A program made the position numbers and the translations under genes. Below the pieces are notes generated by a model. It was not told the DNA's origin, did not search any database, and saw nothing but the letters and a program-made list of their open reading frames with translations. 64,000 nucleotides of DNA from the NCBI RefSeq assembly GCF_020423045.1, contig NZ_CP081943.1:4092001-4156000 (forward strand), given 5' to 3'. Below are positions 37,850-48,633 of this stretch, piece by piece. This stretch comes from Pseudomonas sp. MM213 (lineage in GTDB: Bacteria; Pseudomonadota; Gammaproteobacteria; Pseudomonadales; Pseudomonadaceae). Positions within the stretch are counted from its first letter, which is position 1, and the number at the start of each line of letters is the position of its first letter.

Positions 37850-39019
37850 ATGCCACTCGCCTTGCTTGCCCTCGCTGTTGCCGCGTTCGGCATCGGCACC
37901 ACTGAATTCGTCATCATGGGCTTGCTGCCCGACGTCGCTCGCGACCTCGCCGTGAGCATTCCCCACGCCGGCCTGTTGATCACCGGTTACGCCCTGGGCG
38001 TGGTGTTCGGCGCGCCTATCCTCGCGGTCGGCACCGCCAATATGCCGCGCAAAGCCACCCTGCTGGGCATGACACTGATGTTCATCCTCGGCAACGTGCT
38101 GTGCGCGTTGGCGCCAAACTACGCCACGCTGATGGCCGCGCGAGTGGTTACCGCGTTGTGCCACGGGGCGTTCTTCGGCATCGGTTCGGTGGTCGCGGCC
38201 GGTCTGGTCGCGCCGAACAAACGGGCGCAGGCGATTGCCATGATGTTCACCGGCCTGACCCTGGCCAATGTGCTCGGTGTGCCATTGGGCACCGCGCTCG
38301 GCCAATACGCCGGTTGGCGTTCGACGTTCTGGGCGGTGTCGGTGATCGGGGTGATCGCCGCAATTGCGCAGTGGGTCTGGCTGCCGAAGGACATCGCCAT
38401 GGACAAGGCCAACCTCGCCAGCGAGTTCAAGGTGCTGGGCAAGGTCAATGTGCTGCTGGCCTTGGGCATGAGCGTGCTGGCGTCGACCAGCCTGTTCAGC
38501 GTGTTCACCTACATCGCACCGATCCTGCAGGACATCACCGGGGTCAGCCCGCACGGCGTGACGATTATGCTGCTGTTGTTCGGTGTCGGTTTGACGGCGG
38601 GCAGCATGCTCGGCGGCCGCCTGGCCGACAGTCGCTTGCTGCCTTCACTGGTGGGCATGGCGTTGGCGGTGGTGGTCGTGCTGGCCGCGTTCACGCAGAC
38701 CAGTCACTCGGTGATTCCGGCGGCGATCACGCTGGTGTTGTGGGGGATCTTTGCCTTCGCCCTGTGCCCGATTCTGCAACTGCTGATCATTGATCAGGCG
38801 CATGAAGCACCGAACCTCGGCTCAACGTTGAACCAGAGCGCTTTCAATCTCGGTAATGCGGCGGGCGCGTGGATTGGCGGGCTGGTGGTCGCCAGCGGCG
38901 CGGACCTGGCGGACTTGCCGTGGACCGGCGCGCTGGTCAGTGGCCTGACGGTGCTGACGGCGCTTTTCTTCATTTACCTGCAACGTCGCGGTGCGGCTGC
39001 GGTCAATGTGTCCGCCTGA
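37850..39019 (+). CDS. DHA1-family MFS exporter (AraJ/PbuE-like)
   Basis: A 389-aa transporter with 12 helices. The N-terminus MPLALLALAVAAFGIGTTEFVIMGLLPDVARDL is typical of the AraJ/YdhP/PbuE branch, followed by GYALGVVFGAP and RALCHGAFFGIGSVVA-like motif C. ATG 37850 is the start that matches the family; the reading frame runs back to 37769 through sequence with no transporter character. Export of purines, sugars or drugs is possible; nothing in the window decides this. Confidence 0.85.
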   Translation: MPLALLALAVAAFGIGTTEFVIMGLLPDVARDLAVSIPHAGLLITGYALGVVFGAPILAVGTANMPRKATLLGMTLMFILGNVLCALAPNYATLMAARVVTALCHGAFFGIGSVVAAGLVAPNKRAQAIAMMFTGLTLANVLGVPLGTALGQYAGWRSTFWAVSVIGVIAAIAQWVWLPKDIAMDKANLASEFKVLGKVNVLLALGMSVLASTSLFSVFTYIAPILQDITGVSPHGVTIMLLLFGVGLTAGSMLGGRLADSRLLPSLVGMALAVVVVLAAFTQTSHSVIPAAITLVLWGIFAFALCPILQLLIIDQAHEAPNLGSTLNQSAFNLGNAAGAWIGGLVVASGADLADLPWTGALVSGLTVLTALFFIYLQRRGAAAVNVSA

Positions 39020-39027
39020 ATAATTGC

Positions 39028-39094
39028 CTTCGCGGGCAAGCCTCGCTCCTACAGGATCGCGCAGATCCTGTAGGAGCGAGGCTTGCCCGCGAAG
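39028..39094. repeat. REP pair forming a perfect 31-bp-arm hairpin
   Basis: Arms start CTTCGCGGGCAAGCCTCGCT and continue through ACAGGATC; the right arm is an exact mirror. The loop is GCGCA (39059-39063). Confidence 0.9.
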
Positions 39095-39152
39095 AAGCTG
39101 ACTCGGTACACCCGCCTGAAAACCAATCTTTCCCCTCATCCAAGGACCCCGG

Positions 39153-40418
39153 ATGCTTGAACTTGTCGCTGCGTTTATCTGCCTCACTTCCCTGCTCACC
39201 TACGTGAATTTCCGTTTCATCGGCCTGCCCCCGACCATCGGCGTCATGGTCACCGCGCTGATGTTTTCCCTGCTGTTGCAGGGCCTGAGCTTCCTCGGTT
39301 ACCCCGGCCTCGAAGAGCGTGTGCAACAGCTGATCGGCCAGATCGATTTCGGTGATCTGCTGATGAACTGGATGCTGTCCTTTCTGCTGTTCGCCGGGGC
39401 GCTGCACGTCAATCTCAATGACCTGCGCAGCTATCGCTGGCCCATCGGCCTGCTGGCGACGTTTGGCGTATTGATCGCTACCGCCGTGATCGGCAGCCTC
39501 GCGTATTACATCTTTGCCCTGTTCGGCTGGCATGTGAGCTTTCTGTACTGCCTGTTGTTCGGCGCGCTGATTTCCCCGACCGACCCCATCGCGGTGCTCG
39601 GCGTGCTGCGGACCGCCAACGCGTCCAAACCGCTGAAAACCACGATTGTCGGCGAATCGCTGTTCAACGATGGCACCGCGGTAGTGGTGTTCACCGTGCT
39701 GTTGGGTATCGCGCAACTCGGTGAAACCCCAACCGTAGGCGCCACGGCCCTGCTGTTTGCACACGAAGCAATTGGCGGCGTGCTGTTTGGCGGGCTGATT
39801 GGCTACCTGGTGTATCTGATGATCAAGAGCATCGAGCAGCATCAGATCGAAGTCATGTTGACCCTGGCACTGGTGATCGGCGGCTCGGCCATGGCGTCGG
39901 AGCTGCATGTTTCCGCACCGATTGCGATGGTGGTCGCCGGCCTGATCATCGGCAATCTGGGGCGCAATCTGGCGATGAACGACATGACCCGAAAGTACCT
40001 GGACGGTTTCTGGGAGCTGCTCGACGACATGCTCAACGCCCTGCTGTTTGCCCTGATCGGCATGGAGCTGTTGCTGCTGCCGTTCAACTGGCTGCACGTA
40101 TTGGCGGCAAGTTTGCTGGCCCTGGCCATTCTGCTCTCGCGCCTGTTGACCGTGGCACCGGCCATCCTCCTGCTGCGACGCTGGCGCACAGTGCCGCGCG
40201 GAACGATCCGGATTCTGACCTGGGGTGGTTTGCGCGGTGGTGTTTCGGTAGCGCTCGCCCTGGCGCTGCCATTGGGCCCGGAGCGTGATTTGCTGCTGAG
40301 CATCACCTACATCGTGGTGTTGTCGTCGATCCTGTTGCAGGGCTTGAGCATCGGCAAACTGGTCAAGCACGTGACCCGGGATGAGCCTGCGCCAGCGGCA
40401 CAGGCCGGGCATCACTGA
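39153..40418 (+). CDS. CPA1-family sodium:proton antiporter
   Basis: A 421-aa inner-membrane cation:proton antiporter with about 12 helices. CPA1 signatures: SPTDPIAVLGVL and GESLFNDGTAVVVF (the N-D pair of the ion site), and the C-terminal WGGLRGGVSVALALALP. It lacks a long hydrophilic regulatory tail. It probably contributes to pH and sodium homeostasis. It ends one base before the convergent formate/nitrite-family gene. Confidence 0.9.
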   Translation: MLELVAAFICLTSLLTYVNFRFIGLPPTIGVMVTALMFSLLLQGLSFLGYPGLEERVQQLIGQIDFGDLLMNWMLSFLLFAGALHVNLNDLRSYRWPIGLLATFGVLIATAVIGSLAYYIFALFGWHVSFLYCLLFGALISPTDPIAVLGVLRTANASKPLKTTIVGESLFNDGTAVVVFTVLLGIAQLGETPTVGATALLFAHEAIGGVLFGGLIGYLVYLMIKSIEQHQIEVMLTLALVIGGSAMASELHVSAPIAMVVAGLIIGNLGRNLAMNDMTRKYLDGFWELLDDMLNALLFALIGMELLLLPFNWLHVLAASLLALAILLSRLLTVAPAILLLRRWRTVPRGTIRILTWGGLRGGVSVALALALPLGPERDLLLSITYIVVLSSILLQGLSIGKLVKHVTRDEPAPAAQAGHH

Positions 40419-41300
40419 TTACTTTTTGACCTTCTGCGGGTCGGGCTCCCGATCCGCAGACTGCTTCGGCGGCCCGCTTTCGCTGCGAATCTGCGCATGG
40501 CTCAACAGCGCAAAGATAAAGCTGCCACCGATAATGTTCCCCGCCAGCGTGGGACCTGCGAACACCAGCCAGAAATCCTTCCACGGCAACTCGCCGGCAA
40601 ACACCAGATACGACACCTCGGCCGAACCGACGACGATGTGGGTGAAATCCCCCAGCGCCATGAGGTAGGTGATGAGGATAATGATCCACATCTTGGCGCT
40701 CTCCATGGACGGGATCATCCAGACCATGGTGGCGATCATCCAGCCCGACACAATGCCTTTGGCGAACATCTTGCTCGCGTCGTTCTCCATGACCTTGCGC
40801 CCGATATCGAGGAAGGCCAGGTCGGTCCTGGTGTCGAAAATCGGCAGGTGCAACATCACATACGCGACCAGCAAGGTGCCGCAAAGGTTGCCCACCAGCA
40901 CCACCGACCACAGCCGCAACAACCGGCCGAAATTGTTCAGGGTGGGTTTGGTCATGACCGGCAGCACCGCCGTCAGGGTGTTCTCGGTGAACAATTGCTG
41001 GCGGGCGAGGATGACCGCAAGGAACCCGGCGCAGTAACCGAAACTGGCAATCACCTTGAAGTGTTCGTCGTCCGGCAGGCGCGAGTTGAGCAACCCCATG
41101 GCCATCAGCGACAGGCCCATGGTCAGGCCGGCGGCGAGCGCCGACCACCATAGCGCGGCGACGCTGCGTTCCAGTTCCTGATCGCCCTGGGTGCGGATGA
41201 TTTCGTGCAATACAGCCGCACGTGGCGGCTGGCTTTTTTCGACGTCGTGCCGTTCTTCAGCCGAGAGGTTCGGGGTCTTGCCGTCTTTTTGCGCGTCCAT
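40419..41300 (-). CDS. Formate/nitrite transporter family protein (YfdC-like)
   Basis: A 293-aa FNT-family channel with an extended hydrophilic N-terminus (about 55 residues, with SAEERHDVEKSQPPRAAVLHEIIRTQGDQELERS) as in the YfdC branch. The pore segments include GLTMGLSLMAMGLL, ARQQLFTENTLTAVLPV, NLCGTLLVAYV and a C-terminal GPTLAGNIIGGSFIFALLSHAQI. Transport of a small anion is expected, but YfdC-type substrates are not established. ATG 41300 with GGAG close upstream is preferred over an extension to 41327. Confidence 0.85.
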   Translation of the reverse strand: MDAQKDGKTPNLSAEERHDVEKSQPPRAAVLHEIIRTQGDQELERSVAALWWSALAAGLTMGLSLMAMGLLNSRLPDDEHFKVIASFGYCAGFLAVILARQQLFTENTLTAVLPVMTKPTLNNFGRLLRLWSVVLVGNLCGTLLVAYVMLHLPIFDTRTDLAFLDIGRKVMENDASKMFAKGIVSGWMIATMVWMIPSMESAKMWIIILITYLMALGDFTHIVVGSAEVSYLVFAGELPWKDFWLVFAGPTLAGNIIGGSFIFALLSHAQIRSESGPPKQSADREPDPQKVKK

Positions 41301-41386
41301 AGAGCTCCGGAACCGGTGGCGTGTCATGTAGGTACGACACGCGGGGTTCGGCGCTTGTTCAGTGGCCCCACAAATGAAACCGCATT

Positions 41387-41487
41387 CTGTAGGAGCCGGC
41401 TTGCTGCGGGCGGCGTTCCGACGATGGGGTCGACTCGGTTTTTGCGGTGATGCTTAAGGCGCCATCGCCAGCAAGCCGGCTCCTACG
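41387..41487. repeat. REP pair (GTAGGAGCCGGCTTGCTG type)
   Basis: The left unit TGTAGGAGCCGGCTTGCTGC and the right unit GCCAGCAAGCCGGCTCCTAC face each other; the centre is about 50 bases. Confidence 0.82.
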
Positions 41488-41496
41488 GTACTCGCA

Positions 41497-41889
41497 TTAC
41501 TCGTCCTTGAACTGGTCTTTGACGTACTTGATCTCGGTCCGGCCGTGTGGGGCGGGCAGGCCGTCTTCGCCGAGGTTGACGAAGACCATCTTCTCCACCG
41601 TCAGGATGCTTTTGCGGGTGATCTTGTTGCGCACTTCGCAGGTCAGGGTGATCGAGGTGCGGCCGAACTCGGTGGCGGTGATGCCCAGTTCGATGATGTC
41701 GCCCTGGCGCGAGGCGCTGACAAAATTGATTTCGGAAATGTACTTGGTCACCACGCGCTGATTGCCCAGCTGAACGATGGCGTAGATCGCCGCTTCTTCG
41801 TCGATCCAGCGCAACAGACTGCCGCCGAACAGCGTGCCGTTGGGGTTGAGGTCTTCGGGTTTTACCCATTTGCGGGTGTGGAAATTCAT
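41497..41889 (-). CDS. Acyl-CoA thioesterase, hotdog fold
   Basis: A 130-aa hotdog-fold thioesterase of the YciA/BACH type: LNPNGTLFGGSLLRWIDEEAAIYA contains the N-x-x-x-x-x-GG-x-x-x-x-x-x-D/E catalytic pattern, and FVSASRQGDIIELGITATEFGRTS forms the core sheet. It would hydrolyse acyl-CoA in the cytosol; chain-length preference is unknown. ATG 41889 is five bases from AGGAG (41895-41899). Confidence 0.88.
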   Translation of the reverse strand: MNFHTRKWVKPEDLNPNGTLFGGSLLRWIDEEAAIYAIVQLGNQRVVTKYISEINFVSASRQGDIIELGITATEFGRTSITLTCEVRNKITRKSILTVEKMVFVNLGEDGLPAPHGRTEIKYVKDQFKDE

Positions 41890-41913
41890 ATTCACTCCTG
41901 AGCGTCTTGCCGA

Positions 41914-41930
41914 ATGATGGGTGCCATCAT
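41914..41930. other. Short inverted repeat upstream of the thioesterase gene
   Basis: ATGATGG (41914-41920) and CCATCAT (41924-41930) form a perfect 7-base dyad about 25 bases upstream of the thioesterase ATG on the minus strand. It could be an operator; no regulator is indicated. Confidence 0.35.
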
Positions 41931-42008
41931 GGCAGAGCCCGGACTAGAGCTCTATTAAGCATCGTCTATGGTCACGATTACCGTTCGGACATTGACCGAC
42001 AGAAACGC

Positions 42009-42037
42009 TTTGGAAGATCAGCATAGCCCGCTATAAT
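42009..42037 (+). promoter_or_regulatory. Putative ahcY promoter
   Basis: TTTGGA (42009-42014) and a consensus TATAAT (42032-42037) are spaced by 17 bases. Transcription would start near 42044, leaving a leader of about 165 bases that carries the SAH riboswitch. Confidence 0.75.
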
Positions 42038-42049
42038 CGCCCCCGTTTC

Positions 42050-43619
<1,570 letters not shown>

Positions 43620-43630
43620 TTCGACCTGCT

Positions 43631-43653
43631 GTCCGCTCCCCATGGGAGCGGAC
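43631..43653 (+). other. Hairpin after ahcY, possible terminator without T-run
   Basis: GTCCGCTCC and GGAGCGGAC form a 9-bp stem around CCATG or similar, 11 bases after the ahcY stop. There is no T-run, so termination may be partial, allowing metF to be read. Confidence 0.5.
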
Positions 43654-43674
43654 TTAAGCAGAAACCACGCTCCC

Positions 43675-43765
43675 CTGTAGGAGCGAAGCTTGCTCGCGAA
43701 AGCATCACCGCGTTGTTTCTGAAGCACCGTGTTGTTGCTTTCGCGAGCAAGCTTCGCTCCTACAG
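43675..43765. repeat. REP pair (GAGCGAAGCTTGCTCGCGAA type)
   Basis: Inverted REP units in the ahcY-metF gap with arms GAGCGAAGCTTGCTCGCGAA and its complement. Confidence 0.86.
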
Positions 43766-43810
43766 TAAACGTGGCGACTGCAAGGCTTACGCGTTTCCAA
43801 GGATATGACC

Positions 43811-44656
43811 ATGTCCCAAGACCGTCGCTACAGCTTCGAGTTCTTCCCTACGAAGACCGACGCTGGGCATGAAAAGCTGCTCGCCACTGCTCGTCAGCTG
43901 GCCACGTACAACCCCGATTTCTTCTCCTGCACCTATGGCGCTGGCGGTTCGACCCGTGATCGAACCCTCAACACCGTGTTGCAGCTCGAAAGCGAAGTCA
44001 AAGTCCCTGCCGCACCGCATCTGTCCTGCGTAGGCGACAGCAAGGACGACTTGCGCGGCCTGCTGGCGCAATACAAGGCTGCCGGCATCAAGCGCATCGT
44101 TGCCCTGCGCGGTGACCTGCCTTCGGGCATGGGCATGGCCAGCGGCGAAATGCGCCACGCCAACGACCTGGTCGAATTCATTCGTGAAGAGACCGGTGAT
44201 CATTTCCACATCGAAGTCGCCGCTTACCCGGAAATGCATCCGCAAGCGCGCAATTTCGAAGACGATCTGACCAATTTCGTGCGCAAAGCCAACGCTGGCG
44301 CCGACAGCGCGATCACCCAGTACTTCTTCAACGCCGACAGCTATTTCTACTTCGTCGAGCGTGTACGGGCGATGGGCGTGAACATCCCGATCGTGCCGGG
44401 CATCATGCCGATCACCAACTACAGCAAGCTGGCGCGCTTCTCCGATGCCTGCGGTGCGGAAATCCCGCGCTGGATCCGCAAGCAACTGGAAGCCTACGGC
44501 GACGACACCCAGAGCATTCAAGGCTTTGGTGAACAAGTCATCACCGAAATGTGCGAACGCCTGCTGCAAGGTGGCGCGCCAGGGCTGCACTTCTACACAC
44601 TGAACCAGGCTGAAGCGAGTCTGGCGGTGTGGAACAACCTGAAGTTGCCGCGCTGA
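43811..44656 (+). CDS. metF: 5,10-methylenetetrahydrofolate reductase
   Basis: FAD enzyme producing 5-methyl-THF, the methyl donor for methionine synthesis from homocysteine; it therefore works with AhcY and MetK in the SAM cycle. The product is 281 aa. Signatures: SFEFFPTKTDAG, TYGAGGSTRDRTL, the ALRGDLPSGMG segment and the FFNADSYFYFVERVRAMG TIM-barrel strand. ATG 43811 (MSQDRRYSFEF) with AAGGA eight bases upstream is chosen over ATG 43805. Confidence 0.97.
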   Translation: MSQDRRYSFEFFPTKTDAGHEKLLATARQLATYNPDFFSCTYGAGGSTRDRTLNTVLQLESEVKVPAAPHLSCVGDSKDDLRGLLAQYKAAGIKRIVALRGDLPSGMGMASGEMRHANDLVEFIREETGDHFHIEVAAYPEMHPQARNFEDDLTNFVRKANAGADSAITQYFFNADSYFYFVERVRAMGVNIPIVPGIMPITNYSKLARFSDACGAEIPRWIRKQLEAYGDDTQSIQGFGEQVITEMCERLLQGGAPGLHFYTLNQAEASLAVWNNLKLPR

Positions 44657-44664
44657 TAAACGTT

Positions 44665-44760
44665 TAAAGCAAGATCAAAAGATCGCAGCCTTCGGCCACT
44701 CCTACATTCGGGCATGTTTAATCCCTGTAGGAGCGGTCGAAGGCTGCGATTTTTTGCTTT
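44665..44760. repeat. Different REP-like hairpin (GATCGCAGCCTTCGG type), possible metF terminator
   Basis: GATCGCAGCCTTCGGCCACT (from 44681) mirrors AGGAGCGGTCGAAGGCTGCG further on, with outer pairing AAAGCAA / TTGCTTT. The right side ends in TTTTTT, so it may also terminate metF. It has a different sequence from the GCGGGCAAG family. Confidence 0.7.
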
Positions 44761-44852
44761 CTACGTACTTTTATTGTGATGCAACACACGGAGATAGAGC
44801 ATCTGCAGTCGGTTTCTGGCTCTTTCCCGTTTCTCGTCGTAATCTCAAGCCC

Positions 44853-45668
44853 ATGCCTTTGATCCCACAGTTAATTGCCGTGCTGGTTTTCACTTGCCTG
44901 AGCTTCGCCGCTCGGGGCGAGAAGCTACGCATTGTCACTGAACCGTGGGCGCCTTATGTCTACGAGGAAAATGGCAAATCACTGGGCCTGGACTACGAAA
45001 CCACGGCCATCGTCTTCAAGCGCCTGGGGATCGAGGTCGAGTGGCAGTTCCTGCCGTGGAAACGCTGCCTGTCGATGCTTGAAACCGGCCAGGCCGATGG
45101 CGCGCTGGACATTTTTCACAGCGACGAGCGCGAGGCGACCCTGCTCTACCCCAGCGAACCGCTCTCGGAAGTCCAGTTCGTGCTGTTCTATGCCAACGAA
45201 CGCCCGCATCCGTTTCGCACCCTCGACGATCTGAAAGGCCTGACGATAGGCACCTCGCCGGGCTATCTGTACAGCCCGGACTTCCGTGAATCGACGCTGT
45301 TCACGCGCGAACCGGCACCCACCCATGAAGCCAACTTCGGCAAACTGGTGCGCGGCAGGATCGACCTGCTGATCACCGACCGCCGGGTGGGCCAGCATTT
45401 GCTAGACGAATTGAATATCCGCGACCAGATCAGCGAAAACCCGACCGTCATCAGCCAGCAGAGCCAGTTTCTGGCGGTGCGCCGCAACGCGGGCATGGAT
45501 TTGCTCGTGCAGCGCTTCGGCGCCGAGCTCAAACGATTCAAGCGCGAACCCGCGTACGCCGAACTGAGCGCCCGTTATGGCGCCGATCCGGCTACCAGCA
45601 CGAAAACTGCCGGGGCCACCGCTGCCCGCGAAAAAACCGTTGAGCAGCAGGAAAGCGGCGCGCAGTGA
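44853..45668 (+). CDS. Periplasmic solute-binding protein, family 3 type
   Basis: A 271-aa protein with a signal peptide (MPLIPQLIAVLVFTCLSFAARG) and a family 3 binding fold opening KLRIVTEPWAPYVYEENGKSLGLDYE. The aromatic and acidic ligand-site residues follow (WQFLPWKRCLSML, GTSPGYLYS). The C-terminus ends in an unusual Thr/Ala/Gln-rich tail of about 25 residues (ATSTKTAGATAAREKT). Orphan, with no ABC genes nearby; it resembles the protein coded at 17337-18074 in type but not closely in sequence. ATG 44853 is chosen; the frame extends to 44754 without signal-peptide character. Confidence 0.8.
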   Translation: MPLIPQLIAVLVFTCLSFAARGEKLRIVTEPWAPYVYEENGKSLGLDYETTAIVFKRLGIEVEWQFLPWKRCLSMLETGQADGALDIFHSDEREATLLYPSEPLSEVQFVLFYANERPHPFRTLDDLKGLTIGTSPGYLYSPDFRESTLFTREPAPTHEANFGKLVRGRIDLLITDRRVGQHLLDELNIRDQISENPTVISQQSQFLAVRRNAGMDLLVQRFGAELKRFKREPAYAELSARYGADPATSTKTAGATAAREKTVEQQESGAQ

Positions 45669-45890
45669 TTGCTCTGTTATACTCCGGCCTTCCCGCCAGG
45701 CTCACGCCCGGACGCTCGGACTTGTTCAAGGCATCTCGACCCCGCTACAGCGCAGCTTTTCAGCCCGCGCGAGCGCTCCAGACGAGCCTTCGAGGCCCAG
45801 CAGGACCGGACGGGATTGCGTCCTCTTAAACGCCATTCGCGCCAGGCAAGACTCCCATTGGGCCAAGCCCTAACTAAAACAGGATTACTC
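45669..45890 (+). promoter_or_regulatory. Long leader of rhlE with a putative -10 box
   Basis: A TATACT box at 45678-45683, just after the upstream stop codon, would give a 5' leader of about 200 bases before rhlE. No good -35 is present. The leader has no ORF of its own with a ribosome site and no clear terminator or attenuator hairpin. Long leaders are common for cold-induced helicase genes. Confidence 0.4.
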
Positions 45891-47765
45891 ATGTCCTTTG
45901 CTTCCCTCGGTCTCTCCGAGGCTTTAGTCCGCGCCATCGAGGCAGCGGGCTATACCGAGCCTACTCCGGTGCAACAGCGGGCCATTCCCGCCGTGTTGCA
46001 AGGTCGCGACCTGATGGTTGCGGCTCAGACAGGTACTGGCAAAACCGGTGGCTTCGCCCTTCCGATCCTGGAGCGGTTGTTCCCTAACGGTCACCCGGAC
46101 AAATCCCAGCGTCATGGCCCGCGCCAACCGCGCGTACTGGTCCTGACCCCTACCCGCGAACTCGCGGCTCAAGTACACGAGAGCTTCAAGGTCTATGCCC
46201 GTGACCTGAAGTTCGTCAGCGCCTGCATCTTCGGCGGCGTCGGCATGAACCCACAGGTTCAGGCCATGTCCCGTGGCGTTGACGTGCTGGTGGCCTGCCC
46301 TGGCCGCCTGCTCGACCTCGCCGGCCAAGGCAGCGTCGATTTGTCACACGTGGAAATCCTCGTGCTGGACGAAGCCGACCGCATGCTCGACATGGGCTTT
46401 GTCCATGACGTGAAGAAGGTCCTGGCCCGCCTCCCGGCCAAGCGTCAGAACCTGCTGTTCTCGGCGACGTTCTCCAAGGACATCACCGACCTCGCCGGCA
46501 AGCTGCTGCACAACCCGGAACGCATCGAAGTGACGCCGCCGAACACCACGGTCGAGCGTATCGAGCAACGGGTTTTCCGCCTGCCAGCCAACCACAAGCG
46601 TTCGCTGCTGGCGCACCTGATCACCGCGGGCGCCTGGGAACAGGTGCTGGTGTTCACTCGCACCAAGCACGGCGCCAACCGCCTGGCCGAGTACCTGGAT
46701 AAACATGGCCTCAGCGCTGTCGCCATCCACGGTAACAAGAGCCAGAACGCGCGCACCAAAGCCCTGGCCGACTTCAAGGCCGGCGAAGTGCGCATCCTGG
46801 TCGCTACCGACATCGCCGCACGCGGCCTCGACATCGACCAGTTGCCACACGTGGTCAACTTCGAACTGCCGAACGTCGACGAAGATTACGTGCACCGTAT
46901 CGGCCGTACTGGCCGTGCCGGTCGTTCGGGCGAGGCGATCTCGCTGGTGGCTCCGGACGAAGAAAAACTGCTGAAAAGCATCGAACGCATGACCAAGCAG
47001 AAAATCGCCGACGGCGACCTGATGGGCTTCGATTCCAGCGCCGTGGAAGCCGAGAAGCCGGAAGTGCGCGAGCGTCCGGATGTGCGTAACCCGCGCAACC
47101 CACGTGGCCCGCGCGGCGACGGTCCGAACGGCAGCGGCGGTGGTGGCGGTCGTAAAGACAAGGGCAAGGACAAGGGCGGCAAGGAAAAACCGGCGGCCAG
47201 CGGCCGTGGCGAGCGCCCGGCACGTGAGCAGAAACCACGCGAAGGCACGCCTGCCCGCGAGCAACAGCGCCCGGCGCCACGCGCTGCCGCTGATCGCGCT
47301 CCGGACGAGTTCCTGGACGACGATATCGATAACTTCGGTAACCGCGTCGACTACGTGCCTCAAGCCAAACCGGCCCAGGGCCGTGGCCGCCGTCCGGGTG
47401 CTCCGGCACAAGGCACGGCCGCTGGCGCAGGTGCTCCACGCACCGGCGGCAAGCCTCAGGGTCGCCAAAGCGGTCCACGCAGCAGCGACGGCGCCTCCAC
47501 TGGCACGCCGCCAGCCAAGCGCAGCGGTCCACGCAACGGCGCGCCACGTGACGGTCAGGCCCGTCGCGAAGAAGGCCGCAACCGTCGCCCGGCACGTGAC
47601 GAGCAGTCACGCTCGGAACCGGCTGTGCAAAACCCGCGTGGCCCGGCTCCGAAGATCATTCACAAGGAGTCGAAAACCGATCGTTTCCCGACACCTGAAC
47701 AGCTTGATCAATTGCCAGGCCGTCCGCGCGGTGAAAAGCCAGCGTTGCTGACTCGCAACCGCTGA
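45891..47765 (+). CDS. rhlE: DEAD-box RNA helicase RhlE
   Basis: A 624-aa helicase. The core (about 1-385) has Q motif [11 protein letters not shown], Walker [17 protein letters not shown], the DEAD box [28 protein letters not shown] and [13 protein letters not shown]. The C-terminal 240 residues are Arg/Gly/Pro/Lys-rich and low complexity ([19 protein letters not shown]), much longer than in Escherichia coli RhlE (454 aa); such tails bind RNA and the degradosome in pseudomonads. ATG 45891 is chosen for the family start [16 protein letters not shown]. Confidence 0.94.
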   Translation: MSFASLGLSEALVRAIEAAGYTEPTPVQQRAIPAVLQGRDLMVAAQTGTGKTGGFALPILERLFPNGHPDKSQRHGPRQPRVLVLTPTRELAAQVHESFKVYARDLKFVSACIFGGVGMNPQVQAMSRGVDVLVACPGRLLDLAGQGSVDLSHVEILVLDEADRMLDMGFVHDVKKVLARLPAKRQNLLFSATFSKDITDLAGKLLHNPERIEVTPPNTTVERIEQRVFRLPANHKRSLLAHLITAGAWEQVLVFTRTKHGANRLAEYLDKHGLSAVAIHGNKSQNARTKALADFKAGEVRILVATDIAARGLDIDQLPHVVNFELPNVDEDYVHRIGRTGRAGRSGEAISLVAPDEEKLLKSIERMTKQKIADGDLMGFDSSAVEAEKPEVRERPDVRNPRNPRGPRGDGPNGSGGGGGRKDKGKDKGGKEKPAASGRGERPAREQKPREGTPAREQQRPAPRAAADRAPDEFLDDDIDNFGNRVDYVPQAKPAQGRGRRPGAPAQGTAAGAGAPRTGGKPQGRQSGPRSSDGASTGTPPAKRSGPRNGAPRDGQARREEGRNRRPARDEQSRSEPAVQNPRGPAPKIIHKESKTDRFPTPEQLDQLPGRPRGEKPALLTRNR

Positions 47766-47781
47766 GTTTTACCCAGCCATG

Positions 47782-47820
47782 AAAAATGCCCCTGATCTCA
47801 CGATCCGGGGCATTTTTTTT
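47782..47820 (+). terminator. Rho-independent terminator of rhlE
   Basis: AAAAATGCCCC and GGGGCATTTTT pair around a GATCTCACGATC loop and the right side ends in eight T residues. It lies 16 bases after the rhlE stop. Confidence 0.92.
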
Positions 47821-47829
47821 CTGCTCTTC

Positions 47830-47917
47830 GTAGGAGCGAGGCTTGCCCGCGAAGGGATCAACCGGATTTCTGTGGTGAGGCCGCTGGCGCTTTCGCGGGC
47901 AAGCCTCGCTCCTACAG
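47830..47917. repeat. REP pair (GCGGGCAAGCCTCGCTCCTAC type, opposite order)
   Basis: The units are arranged in the opposite order to most others here: GTAGGAGCGAGGCTTGCCCG first, and TTCGCGGGCAAGCCTCGCTC second. Confidence 0.85.
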
Positions 47918-47951
47918 GATTCGTGGTGCGACGCAGATTACGCTTGGCAAT

Positions 47952-47988
47952 AAAAAACGCCCTCGATCGCGAGATCGGGGGCGTTTTT
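47952..47988 (-). terminator. Rho-independent terminator of the cytochrome b561-yceI unit
   Basis: The stem AAAAACGCCCTCGATC / GATCGGGGGCGTTTTT with a CGAG-type loop. On the minus strand it ends in TTTTTTATT, 16 bases after the yceI stop. Confidence 0.9.
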
Positions 47989-48004
47989 GTGTCAGGCGCG
48001 AAAA

Positions 48005-48601
48005 TTACTTCGCTTTGACACCTTCAAACGTTACGTACAACTCAACCGCGTCGGACGCTGGGCCCAGGTCTTTCTGCTTGCCGAAATCGGAACGCTTGAG
48101 GTTGGTGGTGCCTTCGAAGCCGGCACGGTAGCCGCCCCATGGATCCTTGCCTTCACCCAGGAAAGTCGCCTTGACCACGACTGGCTTGGTCACGCCAGCG
48201 ATGGTCAGATCACCCGCCACGTCCGCAGTGTCTTTGCCAGCGGCGTTTTTGCCGGTGGATTTGACGCTGGTGGAAACGAAGGTGGCTTTAGCGAATTTGC
48301 TCGCGTTCAGGAAGTCACCGCTGGCGATGTGCTTGTCACGTTCGGCGTTGTTGGTGAAGACGCTGGCGGTGTTCACATTGAACTCGATCTTGGCGTCTTC
48401 AGGCTTGGCAGCGTCGAAGCTGAACTTGCCGTCGATATCCTTGAAGGTACCGGTGATGAAGCTGTAGCCCAGGTGGCTGATCTTGAAGTCAACGAAGGCG
48501 TGCTGGCCTTCCTTGTCGACGACATAATCAGCTGCCATTACGTTACCGGCGGACAGCAGAGCGGAACCGATTGCCAGAGCGGCGAGGGTCTTTTTCAACA
48601 T
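48005..48601 (-). CDS. YceI-family periplasmic protein
   Basis: A 198-aa protein with a signal peptide ([23 protein letters not shown], cleavage before ADYVVD). The lipocalin-like YceI domain is shown by [30 protein letters not shown] and [18 protein letters not shown]. YceI proteins bind long isoprenoid-type lipids; the P. aeruginosa homologue in the equivalent position has been described as the small protease PasP, but I see no protease motif. It lies 32 bases after the cytochrome b561 gene, so they form an operon. Confidence 0.9.
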   Translation of the reverse strand: MLKKTLAALAIGSALLSAGNVMAADYVVDKEGQHAFVDFKISHLGYSFITGTFKDIDGKFSFDAAKPEDAKIEFNVNTASVFTNNAERDKHIASGDFLNASKFAKATFVSTSVKSTGKNAAGKDTADVAGDLTIAGVTKPVVVKATFLGEGKDPWGGYRAGFEGTTNLKRSDFGKQKDLGPASDAVELYVTFEGVKAK

Positions 48602-48633
48602 GCTTTCTATTCCTTTGGAGTCGAGGTTGAACT

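Noticed and set aside
41945..41954. Palindrome TAGAGCTCTA as an operator
   Set aside because: A 10-bp palindrome is expected by chance in such a gap and no partner or position supports it.
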